DNA of 64,000 nucleotides, from assembly GCA_028023455.1 (NCBI GenBank), contig JAQFVV010000020.1, forward strand, positions 12,192,385 through 12,256,384, read 5' to 3'. Shown one piece after another: positions 34,300-45,388 of the stretch (the stretch's first letter is position 1; each line of letters opens with the position of its first letter). The DNA is from Epiperipatus broadwayi (Eukaryota; Onychophora; Udeonychophora; Euonychophora; Peripatidae). The position numbers were made by a program, and so were the translations under genes. The notes beneath the pieces were generated by a model. The model did no database searches. It was not told where the DNA came from and saw only the letters and a program-made list of their open reading frames with translations.

Positions 34300-35174
34300 T
34301 AAGACAGGGTGACTCCAAAATCTTTTACAGCTGTACTGCAAAAAGTATTTTGTGGATTAAAATGAGAAGTCAAAGAAGTGAAAGTAAATGAAGATTATGT
34401 TGATGTAATTATTTTTGCAAATAATGTTTTAGAGCTGCAGGAAATGTTGCAGGAGCTATCCGAAGAAAGTATGAAAGTAAGACTAAAGATAAATGTTAAA
34501 AAGACTAAAGTAATGTTCAATGAATTTTCTCAAAATATGAAAATAAATATTGATTATAATGAGTTATAAAAAGTTAACAGCTACAAATATCTTGGTCATA
34601 TTATTAATACAGATAGAAACATAATGGATAAAATTAATCATAGAATTAAACTTGGTTGGAATGTTTTTGGTAGAAATAATTTGATACTAAAAGGAAATAT
34701 GCCTACGTGTTTGAAAAGGAAGATTTTTAATAAATGTGTTTTACCAGTTCTTATTTATGGATATGAGACTTGTACACTTAATAGAACATCAATATAGAGA
34801 CTTCAGACTACTCAAAGAAGTATGGAGAGATGCATGTTAGGAGTAACATGAAGAGATCGAAAACACAATATATGGGCAAGAGAACAAATAGGTGTTACTG
34901 ACCTCATTAAAAAAATTAAAAGACTGAAATGAACTTTGGCTGGACATATTGCTAGAAGAGATAATAATAGATGGACAATTGAAATTTTAAACTGGAAACC
35001 AAGAGATTGTAAAAGACCCAGAAAGAGACTACATGTGAGATGGATGGATGAAATAAGAAAGTTTGCCGGGATGATGTGGAGAAGAGAAGCTAAAGATTGA
35101 GGAAGATGGATTGAACATGGAGAGACCGTCATCTTGCAATAGATTGATAATAGTTAGTGATGATGATGATGATA
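34300..35174 (+). pseudogene. RTE LINE 3' fragment, plus strand
   Basis: It begins at the equivalent of GVRQGDS and runs through the FANN/AGHIARR regions to a (GAT)n tail. The same TGA codon as in the 7.8 kb copy follows MLGVT near 34850. Several other stops are present. It is 5'-truncated. Confidence 0.85.
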
Positions 35175-36088
35175 TTCTAATCATGTGATAGATATTTATT
35201 ATTTAGGCATTGATTAACAATTTTCTATTTTGCATTTGCTTATTTTATAATATCTATATATTAATCCTGTAGTTTTTTATTCATTATAAATGTAATTGAA
35301 TGTTTTATCTATTCATATAAAATATTTCAATTTAAAAAAAAATAGTAGAAGCTACTTTATTTTTTTATTCTTTCTTATAATTCTTCTATATTTCATGATA
35401 TTACCCTTTCTTTTAATAGTCCATCTATTCTTCATAATCTTTAAACAATTCATTCAATATCAAAATATTATTTTATACTTTGAGATTTTTACTATCTTCT
35501 ATAGATTTTTATTTCACATTTATGAGTATGTGTATGTGTGTTACATAAATGTTTGAGCAGCAAATTCAAGCTAAAACTAATTTTTAACTGTACTCATCTG
35601 ATAATCTATTCAGGAATGTTAAATTCCTGATTCTGTGACTCTGTCACTATGAAAAAGTTTGCAAGCAAAACTATAATCACCTGGTGTGTTGTGCTCAAAA
35701 CGTCATGTGACATTTCAATGCCAATTTGATGATAGATTAAAAGTGATGAGTTTTGTTTCATTTTTGAGAAACATACAGATAAGGCAATCAAAAAGTAATT
35801 AAGTATTAGAAAAGCCATTGACCAATAAATTATGACTTAAAAGTCATCAGTATAAAATTCTATAAAATATTTAGTTCAGCAAATATTGATTATCTACAAT
35901 GTAGATAAGATTCAAACAATAATTAGCATAATTATATTGAATAATTAACATAATTATATTGAAAAATTAACTGTAATCTTTATCAAAAAAATTGCTTTTC
36001 ACTGGTAAAAGGTTTTTCTCCTTTGTAATAAGTTTTTTTTATATTCTGTTACTGAAAAAAAAACAGCATTCTAACAATTTTTATTAAT
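35175..36088. other. No gene seen
   Basis: AT-rich. Frames of 86 residues (35296-35556) and 70 residues (35606-35818, minus) show no domain features. Confidence 0.4.
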
Positions 36089-36257
36089 CCTTATTAGACT
36101 AAAGATCATCCAATAATGAATAATATTTTCGTAGTGTGACTTTCATTAAACTAGTCTCGTGCAAGGTAGGGAATGCGTTTTATCCACTTTTAACTCATTT
36201 TGAAGGAATATAATTATAAACGTATGCCCAAAGACATGAGAAAAAAATCTATGATCC

Positions 36258-36299
36258 CCAAGATGCACATTTTATGCTGAATCAAAACTCATCAGTTGG
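36258..36299 (-). ncRNA. Hammerhead-like motif, family B, one core change
   Basis: Minus strand: CCAA, CTGATGA, stem-loop II (GTTTTG, ATT, CAGCAT, weakened), AAA instead of GAA, stem III ATGTGCAT, cleavage base C, TTGG. Stem I is perfect, but the G12 change should stop activity. Confidence 0.55.
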
Positions 36300-36605
36300 T
36301 CCAGACCACAATTTCTTATACATATCTTTAATATTGTTCAGCATATATGTAAATAGAAAATTACTACAGTTTAATTGACATGTCAAATGTGCAGCTTTCA
36401 ACTTTAACACAAATCAAAAGTTTTTATTAGTCATTCACTATAATCTCTACTCTAATAAAATACTAATAAAAATTTTTCATTAAGTAATTTGTGTTAAAGT
36501 TGTGAGGGCAACATATTCGACATTTATCAATTAAACTGTAGTAATTTTCTATCTACATATATACTAAACAGTGATAAAAATATATGTAAGAGTTTGTGAT
36601 CTGGG

Positions 36606-36647
36606 CCAACTGATGAGTGCTAGTTCAGCATGAAATGTGCATCTTAG
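36606..36647 (+). ncRNA. Hammerhead-ribozyme-like motif, family B, intact core
   Basis: Plus strand: CCAA, CTGATGA, stem-loop II (GTGCT, AGTTC, AGCAT), GAA, stem III ATGTGCAT (three pairs, two-base loop), cleavage base C, then TTAG. One stem I mismatch (A against C). Further outside, GATCTGGG and GGAATCATAGATC could support tertiary contacts. Predicted cut after C36643. Confidence 0.7.
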
Positions 36648-37025
36648 GAATCATAGATCTCTTTTGTCATATGTTTATAATTTCGTCCCTTCACAAGGTG
36701 TTAAAAGTGGATAAAACCCATTCCCCACCTTGTGTGAGACTGGTATAGTGAAAGATTACACTACAGAAATATCATTCATTATAGAATCCTAACACTCAAA
36801 TTATTCATTACCATTCCATGATCTTTATTTTTATAAACTACAGATACACTCACTGGCAATAAATACTATAAGTTCATCAATTTTCACCAAAAGGTGTTTT
36901 TTTAGTATGCTCTCTAATTACTGAAATCATACATTTGAATGCTTAATAAGTTGCTCTTCATAAGTCACTTTTTACAATATTTTATTTACTCCCCATAAAA
37001 TGTTACTTTGTAAAAGTTAAGAGAT

Positions 37026-37060
37026 TTGAAGAAGACTGCTAGGTAGTCGAAACTGTTATG
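37026..37060 (+). ncRNA. Hammerhead-core-like hairpin, decayed
   Basis: TTGAAGA, A, stem GACT/AGTC around GCTAGGT, then GAAAC. It resembles 19399-19432 and 50744-50784, with the first core base changed (C to T). Confidence 0.35.
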
Positions 37061-37842
37061 GGAGTTGTATAAAGCACTGTGAAAAGTGCATTAGGAGGAG
37101 TTATGCAAGAAGAGCAGCTTTTAGCATTAAAATAAATAAACAGCATTTTAAACCAATAAGACCTTTAAATAATAAGAATCCAAAATGGAAATCACAATAT
37201 GGTTTGTTTTCATGTCATAGTAACCAATGCATTCTTGAAATTCAACTCCAGCTAAATGAACCTTAATTTGTTTTTTTCTGGTCACATACAGATTTAGTCA
37301 CTTTTTAGGAAACTAACATTAGCTCACATGATCTGATGTCCATCATAGATCTATAAATAAATATTTATATATTATTGATGAAAGGATAAAATCCTGGATT
37401 AACTTTGATTGGTTAAATCAGAGATCAGTAAATTATAGCTTGCAAGACAAATGTGGCTCCGATTCCAATCTCATGCTCTATTTATCACAATAAACATAAA
37501 TACATTTTTTATTTCTTCATGTAATTTATAAATAAATACTTCAGTGACTCTAGGAAAAGAGAAATGCATTTTCAACATTGCTTCTTGAATTTAACTTTAT
37601 TTTAGAATAATAATTATTGTATATGTTCAATATTTAAATATTAGAAAATTGGGAATAAATCAAACTGTCAAAGTAATTTTTATTTATTTATATTTAGAAG
37701 AATTTTTATTTTCTTTGGGATATATTACAAATTCTATTATGTTCTATTACTAAAATAAATGTTCAGATATATCCACAATCATTGAAAAGAGGAAAAGAAA
37801 AGAGATTTAAACAAAATGACTCTTTGCGTTAAAAAGTTTGCC
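37061..37842. other. No gene seen
   Basis: AT-rich DNA without supported features. Confidence 0.4.
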
Positions 37843-37993
37843 AACTCCATGTTAGAAGTCTTGCATTGGTGGTCGAGAGGTCAGCGCGACTGCCTTGCAC
37901 TTGCAGGCAGTTGTCCGGGATGCGGGTTCGCGTCCCGGCCGATGCTATGACACTTAAAAAAACAAACAAACAAAAAAAAAACTCCATGTTAGA
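37843..37993 (+). mobile_element. tRNA-derived SINE, copy 3, with 14-bp TSD
   Basis: The element is 37857-37979, between AACTCCATGTTAGA at 37843-37856 and 37980-37993. The tRNA-like part is 37863-37945, with acceptor GCATTGG/CCGATGC, A-box-like TGGTCGAGAGG and B box GGTTCGCGTCC. The tail is (AAAC)n plus A. A 123-bp insert with a perfect TSD means a recent insertion. Frames of 136 and 98 residues across it are artefacts. Confidence 0.93.
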
Positions 37994-39691
37994 TGATAAT
38001 GCAACAAATACAAAAAGTAAAAAAACTGATTTTAATTTATGCAGTCTTGACATAGATGGTGTTAATATCATGTACATGCTTTTTTTAAACAACAACAAAT
38101 TTATGGTTAACATTATCGTATACAATATGCTTGGTTTTAAATCATTTATTCAAACAACTAACTCACTTTTAAAGTTAATAGCATTAGAAATGGACAGAGG
38201 ATCGACAGTTTATAGGCAATCCATAATAAAAACTACACTGATATTAACAATTGAGTATCCAAATTTAACTTATTAAAATTTACTCTGCATGAGCAGAGAG
38301 ATAAAACAACTTTTAATTGATTTATTACATAATAAATGCTTCTCTAATAACTCGTCATAAACAAACATTGACGGAGAAGATATCAATCATACGGTTTGCA
38401 AAATTTGGTTCATAAAGAGTTGAGCATCCCCCCCCCCCCGTATTATTCTTTTAAAAAAAAAGCTCTGTTACTGAGTTTGCTACAAGTTGTGTATTTGGAA
38501 TATGAATCCTAAGTATGATTAAAACCTGATAAAAAATTTTATAGGGTCAGAATTCAAACTCCGGTCATGAAGTGAAAACCAGATGGAACATTTCTGTTTC
38601 ATAAAGCTAGTCTTATTTTGCTTTCTTTGGATTCGTTTTATTTGTTTTCGCTACAATGATAATTTTCCACTTGTTGTACAGTAAGACATCGCAGTATATT
38701 TTAAATATTTATTGTTGTATTAGTCTCTGCTTCTAAAAACAAACGGAGTAATTAGATATATTTACATTTAAAATATTTATACTTTAAATATAAAAAATAT
38801 TACAAATGAATGCTTCATTTATTTATCATTATTTTACTGCTACTAATTTATTTTAAAATTAGCGATGTTTTTTTTATCTTTTGAAAAAACGGAGAGAAGA
38901 TGAGAGAAGGGTGCATATTAAAATAACTTGAAAAAGAAATTTTGTAGAATACTATTTCTGTTTAAAAGATTATTTAAGGAAGCAAAGGAGAGTTGCTCAT
39001 TACATATCCAGACTTGAAATAGAAATAAAAGTTATTAAAATTGTCTAGTAAGACCTTGCATTTAAAATTATATTGCAAGAGGTAATTAACTCTCACCATC
39101 CCAATTAAATTAACTGAGAAGAAATCTTTGAAATTAATGATTAGGAATGCCAATTCTATATTTAAATTAAAATGTCATTGACAGATTTTTTTTTATTAGA
39201 AAAAAAAAATTTGTTTTTAAATTGGATAAATAAGAGGTTTTTTTTTTTTTAAAAAAAAAAAAAAAATTATTTAAAAAGGTATTGTAGCTATGTATATATC
39301 TATTTACCTATATATAGTTCTAAATGAAATACTACAGAGTATAAGTCTCACTGCCTTTCTGTTCCAGCCACTCAAACAAATGTTAAAACATTGAAAGAAA
39401 TAGTTTCTAATTACAAATAGCAAGATTTATTTTAACCGATATAAGAGATAATTATTTAAAGAAAATCTGTGATAAGTTAAAAATTTCTTAATTATCTAAA
39501 AAAAAAAAACATCTCTGCTTTCAATTTGCCCCCTCCCTCATTCTATTAACAGATACTATAGAATTCTTACCTTTTCCTTCTCTGTAAATACTTATATATA
39601 TATATATTTCAATAACTTAAACAAGCTTTTTTTAATGATAAATGCTGCAAGAGAAAGCATTCAAATCATCTTTATCTAGAATTGTCCCCAT
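37994..39691. other. No gene seen; homopolymer-rich
   Basis: A C10 run at about 38429, poly(T)/poly(A) at about 39237-39266 and (TA)n at 39595. No supported gene or repeat. Confidence 0.45.
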
Positions 39692-39730
39692 CCCCAGACC
39701 GGTTTCGAGCTATGGCACTTTTCAGTGAGG
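39692..39730 (-). ncRNA. Solitary hammerhead-like motif, family A type
   Basis: Minus strand: CCTCA, core CTGAAAA (G8 changed), a stem II of GTGC/GCTC with one T/T, GAA, stem III ACCGGT (fully self-complementary), cleavage base C, TGGGG. Stem I is as in family A, but stems II and III differ in sequence, so it is a separate subfamily. Confidence 0.5.
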
Positions 39731-40250
39731 AGCTAGAACACAAGATTCAAAAAACTTATCTAAAAGTTAACTTTTAAAAAGAAGATCTGAAATTTTTAGA
39801 CATCTACAAGTCTTTAAATTTAGTTCTCCAACTGAAATAATCATATGGGCCTGAACTTAATTCAGATATCTCATATATATGTATTCTAACTAATCACACA
39901 GCATTTAACAATCCAGTTTAAGCAAACAAATTGCTGAGAATGCACACATTTATTTTAAAAAATCTGTAACTATTAGCCAATCAAGCCCATTGAATACAAT
40001 TGTTCCATGGTTTGCTACATTAAGTTTATAAACAATTTTAATCTAGCAAACACAATAAAATTACTTCAACTTAATATTGAAAGTACATCAAGATCAAAAA
40101 TCGAGACCTTCTACATACTAATTATTCAGCATAGTATTGATGAACTTTGGGAGTCTCATTTTTCTTTTAACAACTTACAACTTCAAATTTCTGGATTTGC
40201 ATTGATTATTGATGGAATGCATTATAAACATGGTATTGTTATTTTTTTAT
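39731..40250. other. No gene seen
   Basis: A 101-residue frame at 40007-40312 runs into the SINE head that follows and shows no domain. Confidence 0.35.
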
Positions 40251-40330
40251 ATGTCAAATGTGTTGATGGGGAAGTGAATCCAGGCCAGCCGCTTGGAAGG
40301 CAGCTATGCTAACCACTAAGCCAACAATGC
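40251..40330 (-). mobile_element. tRNA-like SINE head, copy 4
   Basis: On the minus strand it starts GCATTGTTGG, has the A box TGGCTTAGTGG followed by TTAGCATAGCTGCC, and a B-box-like GGATTCACTTCC. The acceptor stem no longer pairs cleanly. It is older than the copies at 13.9 and 37.9 kb. Confidence 0.7.
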
Positions 40331-40920
40331 TTTTGTAAAGGAACAATTTTTATTGAAGATAAAATGATATTTCAAGCACTATTTAGAAAAATAAATTCTG
40401 TGTGCCTAATATTTATATCCTGCCACCACTACCTCTTCAATATAAACTAGCTTTATTCTATCTTTCCAAATCTTTCTACACATTCTGTATTTATAGATTT
40501 CAATTTTTATCACAGTCTTTGGAGATATATAAATGAAAATCTGTCCACTTTTAGAATAATTGTACTTAAATAACATGAGCTTATTTTATGATGCCAAGCA
40601 AAGATGAATATCCAATTCAAACAGATGGAGAATAGAAATAACTCCTGGTTTATGTTTTGCTTTGGCAAGAATAGATCACCATTACTTGTTAAATCAAATT
40701 ATTTCACCCATATCCAATATTAATGAAGTCTAATCATTCTTGGAACCACATTTTTATAATTGAAAGTTATTCTGTTCTATGGAATTTAAGAAAAGCTAAG
40801 AGAAATCAATGTATTCTCTTCAATTGTTTTTTCTAAAATAGATTTAACAAATGCATAATAACAGTCTCCAGAGAATTTGCTCATTGAAGATATCAAAAGC
40901 AACTTATTCCAGATTGAAAC
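40331..40920. other. No gene seen
   Basis: Unassigned AT-rich DNA. Confidence 0.4.
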
Positions 40921-40933
40921 AAAATCATTAATG

Positions 40934-41945
40934 AACCACTAAATGTCAAATGATCACCATTTCTTATGGTACACATAACTGTTATTAAAACAGGCAAATC
41001 TTTTCATACAGTAGTGCCACTCAGTGCTAACCAGAGTAATCACTGGATGCCAGAAGGCTTCTGCATAAAATCCCCATCTAGTACCTACTCATCCAATATC
41101 CCCAGACTAGTTTCTAGTTTGTGGCCTTCATCAGTGAGGAGACTTGGATCTGAGAACACTGCACCTAGATCTTAGAAAGTAATGCAACCATCCAGCAGCC
41201 ATCTTTTATCTCTACTTAACTACAAAACTCTGAGAATAAAATTGAAAGCAATACTTTCAATATAAGCTCAATAGCTTATATAGTCATATGGGTCTGAAAT
41301 CAGTTCAGTACCCATATATTTTGGTGTCTTTGGCCCTTTAAACAACCATAGCCACCACTATCCTATTAGGCAGGATTGGTGTTAAATCACTAAACATTAT
41401 GTGGTTACAATTTCTTATGCTAGCACTCAGGCTTGTGATAAAATCCCCATCTAGTGCCTATTCATTCAATATCCCCAGACTAGTCTCTGGCTTGTGGCCT
41501 TCATTAGTAAGGAGCCTTGGTGATCATGTGATGTTTAGTGGTTTAACACCAATTCTGCCTAATAGGATAGTGGTGGCTGTGATTGTTAAAAAGCCAAAGA
41601 TATCAAAATATATGGGTACTGAAATGAGTTCAGACTCATATGACTATATAAGTTATTGTGCTTAGATTGGAAATATTATTGTGTTTTCAATTTTATTCTC
41701 ATGGTTTTGTAATTAAGTAGAGATAATATGTGGGTGCTGGAGGGTCGCATTAGGTCCTAATATCTAGATGCAGTGTTCTCAGATCCAAGGCTTCTCACTG
41801 ACAAAGGCCACAAGTCAGTAAATAGTCTGGGGATATTGGATAAATAGGCACTAGATGGAAATTTTATGCACAAGTCTTCTGGCATCCAATGATTATTCTA
41901 GTTGGCACTGAGTGGCAGTACTGTATGAAGAGTTTTGCCTGTTTT
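40934..41945 (-). mobile_element. Family A, largest copy (1012 bp), with 13-bp TSD
   Basis: AAAATCATTAATG (40921-40933) and a one-mismatch copy (41946-41958) flank it. On the minus strand it starts with AACAGGCAAAACTC and ends in CATTTAGTGGTT, the usual termini. It contains more than two unit equivalents in mixed orientation. Hammerhead-like motifs lie at 41100-41139 (minus, core intact), 41473-41512 (minus, decayed: CTAATGA, GAG) and 41793-41832 (plus, decayed: CTGACAA, GTA). The internal block CACTATCCTATTAGGCAGG recurs inverted near 41550. It is non-coding. Confidence 0.85.
41100..41139 (-). ncRNA. Hammerhead-ribozyme-like motif, family A, core kept
   Basis: CCTCA, CTGATGA, GAA, ACTAGT, cleavage base C and TGGGG are all present. 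Stem II is damaged (GGC faces ACT), so activity is doubtful. Confidence 0.55.
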
Positions 41946-42140
41946 AAAATCAGTAATGCTTTTTATAGCCAATTTATCTTTGCCAATGCTCTAGAAATTG
42001 CTGACATGCTTGTAAAATTACTGGATGATGCCATAAATAAAAAATAAAAAGGGCAAATCAATGGGGAAACAAAATTATAAGATTTAATCATAGAATCTGA
42101 TCACTTTTACAAAAGCTTGGAAAAAGGATTTTATTTTCAT

Positions 42141-42359
42141 ATTATAGCATGCTCCATACAGTAGTGCCACTCAGTGCAAGCCAGAGTAATCAATGGATTC
42201 CAGAAGGCTTGTGCATAAAATTCATATCTGGCATCCATTGATTACTCTGGCTTGCACTGAATGGCACTAATGTATGGAGAGGGTTGCCTGTTTTAATAAT
42301 AGTTATGAGCAAGCATAAGAAATGGTGATCATGGGATGTTTGATGGTTTAACATTATAG
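42141..42359 (+). mobile_element. Family A copy, 205 bp, possible 7-bp TSD
   Basis: The element is 42148-42352, with ATTATAG on both sides (42141-42147, 42353-42359). It starts inside CTCCATACAG and ends GGATGTTTGATGGTTTAAC. Both hairpin arms are present; the ribozyme region is deleted. Confidence 0.78.
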
Positions 42360-43198
42360 TACTGTTATGTACTATTGTAGGAGTGTGTGTTATTTATTGC
42401 AACATCATTTCAAAATGATTATATTTTCACATTATATACACATAACCATAAAACATCTTAAAAAGATCTCTGCATAGCGAATGCTTTTCCAGAAAATCTT
42501 CAAAAAGATAACCGATGACAAATGCTTTATATATTTTTTATTTCATTTTTTTATCAACAAAACATAATCTTTATTATACAAGAAAACTTTATTACATTGG
42601 GTAGTATTCATCATCCTGATACAATCATATAATTAATGGTTTAAATGAAAAACTTTTAGTTGATCAGCACTTGACTGATAATTGTACCCCAGCAAGAGTT
42701 ATAATTCATTAACAGAACAGAATCTTATTTCATGTTTCTTCAAATAAATGAGTATTGGCCATGATCTTATCTTCACTTTTAATTTTTTAAATTCATTTGA
42801 TGTACATCTGTTGAGGATTGTGAGTGTTGTTTTCAAAGATGAATTGGCCTTTGCACAACCAAATAGCAAATGCAAGAAAAATACCCAGTCTAATAATGGA
42901 TGGGTATCCAGTATTGTTAGCAGATTTTAAGAAAAGTAGAGTCCTAATGTCAACAGTGACTTTTAAACTAATTAAAATCTTGATAGGAATAAAATGAAAA
43001 CATGTATATTACAGGTATTGGATGGTTTCTTTGGCCAATTTTCAAAGTTTACATTGGGTGCCAATGCTCATTCTTTGGCTAAGAATACTCTTTAACTGCA
43101 AATTTTGGATCACTAACTGGGTTAGCTATAAACTGCAAAAAACTTAGAAGTTTTTTTGTTTTTTAAATTTTATCAATATTTGAACCACAAACTAAAAA
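42360..43198. other. No gene seen
   Basis: No domain in the short frame 42748-42930. Otherwise AT-rich DNA. Confidence 0.4.
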
Positions 43199-43234
43199 TG
43201 TGTCAAACTTGTTTACTAACCATTACGTCACCAT
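43199..43234 (-). repeat. SINE head fragment, internally deleted
   Basis: On the minus strand it opens CATGGTGACGTAATGGTTAG, matching the SINE A-box arm, then goes straight to TTTGACACA, the sequence that follows the tRNA part in complete copies. Confidence 0.5.
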
Positions 43235-44340
43235 GTTTTTAATTTATAAATATATTTTTAATATTTAAAGCTATTTTTCAGCATAAATATCATCCTGAAA
43301 CTGGCCCTGGGAATCATATATTATCACAGTTGCAATTCAAAATTTATACCTATCACATATTCAATAATTATAAAAACATAAATTGTTAGAAATAATGCTA
43401 AATTGTAATTAAATATCACAAAATAAAATAATAAAATAACATTGTAGCTAGCACAATCTTAATAGACAACAAACCAAATCATTTTAAGTATTGAAAGGCT
43501 TTATAGCATTTTCTATTCCATTTTACTGGAGATAAAAATATATACTTTTTTAAATGTGAATACATAAAAAAAATATAAATGTTTAGCTACATCTGTAAAT
43601 TAAACATCATAGTTTTGATTTGTCAAGTGCATAATATGAAGCACAAAATTGAAAATATTTGCTTTGTAAAAGTCAGATTATCAAAATAATGTTAAAGATC
43701 TGTGCATATTATTATTTTTAATAGAAGGTGTATATCATTATGGTTCTGGTAATAATATTTGGTCAGTAGTAATGGAAAAGGTTATATTATTCCATGTTAA
43801 ATTTTTAATGAGTAAAAAATAGAACAGTAAATTGCTTAAAACACTATCTTTATTTTTTTATTCTAGTTATGTTAGTATTGGATAGTATTATCAAAGTTGA
43901 AATTCTTTACCAAAAAGAGGATCCTAAGCTATAAAGATTAATTAGTATTAATAAATCATCAACCAATTCCAAGATGCAAGAACTTGATATTGCAGATTCT
44001 AATTTTTTGTTGTTGTTTTTGGAATTAGAAATTTTAATCAGTATTTTGTATCTTATATAATAATCCAATAAATGAAGAAAACACAAAAGAACTTGGACTG
44101 CTATATCATAAAAGCTACACAAATTAAAAACAAATATTTTTTTCTATATAAAATTTACTAAATTTATTAATTTGTAATTATTTTTTGATTTTTTATCTAA
44201 ATATGTATTCAATATCTACATTTGGATACTTGTAATAATTTCTCAAGTAATCCAAATCCCATAATATAATCTATAATAAAATTTTATTATCTTTTTGAAT
44301 GATTATCTTCATAGAAAACAATCCACCTATTTATATTTTT
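43235..44340. other. No gene seen
   Basis: AT-rich DNA. A 71-residue minus frame at 43907-44122 has no recognisable domain. Confidence 0.4.
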
Positions 44341-44818
44341 TGGGGTTCCCCTCTTGTCTTCCAAAATATAAGCTTGTTGATAAGACTTGTAGAGGTCCCT
44401 ACTATCACATTTTATGTGCACATTCTTTGAGGTTACAGCCTTAGTAAATATTACTTACATAATCAATGTGCGTTAAGATAAATTTATAATTACAACTTTA
44501 AATTATCATAATAGATTTCTAACTATAAGATCTTTCCATTGACTCATTGTAAATCGAAAGATTTCACGAGTATGTGTAATAAGAAATGTGGACTTAATCA
44601 GTGAAGTATTGAATAGATTCATGCTTTCAGATCTAACCACTTCAGCTTCACCTATTTATATAGAAAGTAGGTTAAAGTAAAGAAGGGGGTCTCCTCTGAG
44701 GGGTTCCCCTCTTTTTTTTCCAAAACATAAGCTTATGGTTAAGACCTATAGAGGACTCTATTATTGCATTTTTATGTGCACATTCTTGAGGTTACAATCT
44801 TAGTAAATATTATTAATT
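44341..44818. repeat. Family E tandem repeat, 359-bp period
   Basis: Unit 1 (44341-44699) and partial unit 2 (44700-44818) both start with GGGGTTCCCCTCTT and share ATAAGCTT and TTATGTGCACATTCTT blocks. Internal segments (AATCAGTGAAGTATT near 44597) match the 5.0 kb tandem pair. Confidence 0.75.
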
Positions 44819-44866
44819 AGGGACAATAAAAATATAAAAGATTTTTACCATGACAAAAGCCTAATA

Positions 44867-45388
44867 CTTTATACCAGTGGTCTTCAACCACCGGTCCGCG
44901 GCCCGGCACGGGGCCGTAGAAGTTTTTTGCTGGTCCGCGATAGACTGGCAAGAAAGTTTTAATAACAAAATAATAAGATTTTAAACTTTTAATTAATATA
45001 AACAATTTTTTATTTATTTTTTTCATCGCACTTTTACCTGATTAAAAAAAAAGAAACAGAACAAAATCTAATCAGTCATACATAAATTAATTTGTTTTTC
45101 TAGTTATCACAGATGTTTATGGGGGGGGGGGGATAGAATTAAATTTTTTATTACTTTTCTAAAAAAAATCAAAATTAAAAAAAAAAGTTTTTTTTTTTTT
45201 ATACAAACTCCATATATATATATATATAACTTCATCTAAGGCTAAGCTGTTTACATCTTTAAAAAAATTTATCTATAGACTTCTGCTGGTCCATGAAACC
45301 TTATCCTTATTTTTGCCGGTCCGTAAAACCTTATCCTTATTTTTACCGGTCCTCAGGTGTGAAAAGGTTGAAGACCACTGCTTTATAC
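44867..45388. mobile_element. hAT-type non-autonomous DNA transposon (MITE)
   Basis: The element is 44875-45380 (506 bp). Terminal inverted repeats are CAGTGGTCTTCAACC on the left and GGTTGAAGACCACTG on the right, perfect over 15 bases. The 8-bp duplication CTTTATAC lies at 44867-44874 and 45381-45388. An 8-bp TSD with a CAGTG-type end is the signature of the hAT superfamily. Sub-terminal GC-rich CGGTCCGCGGCCCGG stands out in this AT-rich window. There is no transposase. Confidence 0.96.

Larger units (their letters stand above)
36090..36790. mobile_element. Family B foldback element, a ribozyme motif in each arm
   Basis: The left arm (36090 to about 36418, minus-oriented unit) and right arm (about 36480-36790, plus-oriented unit) are inverted copies around a ~60-bp centre. 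Shared blocks include the CAAGGTAGGGAATGCG area on the left and CCCCACCTTGTGTGAGAC on the right. Each arm has a hammerhead-like motif (36258-36299 minus, 36606-36647 plus). It is non-coding. Confidence 0.82.

Noticed and set aside
33236-35174. Twin-priming inversion of a single RTE insertion
   Set aside because: Both halves contain the same ~440 bp of the element, which twin priming would not produce.
44341-44818. Hammerhead at family E unit boundaries
   Set aside because: CTGATTA is present on the minus strand, but GAA, stem III, the cleavage triplet and stem I cannot be placed together.
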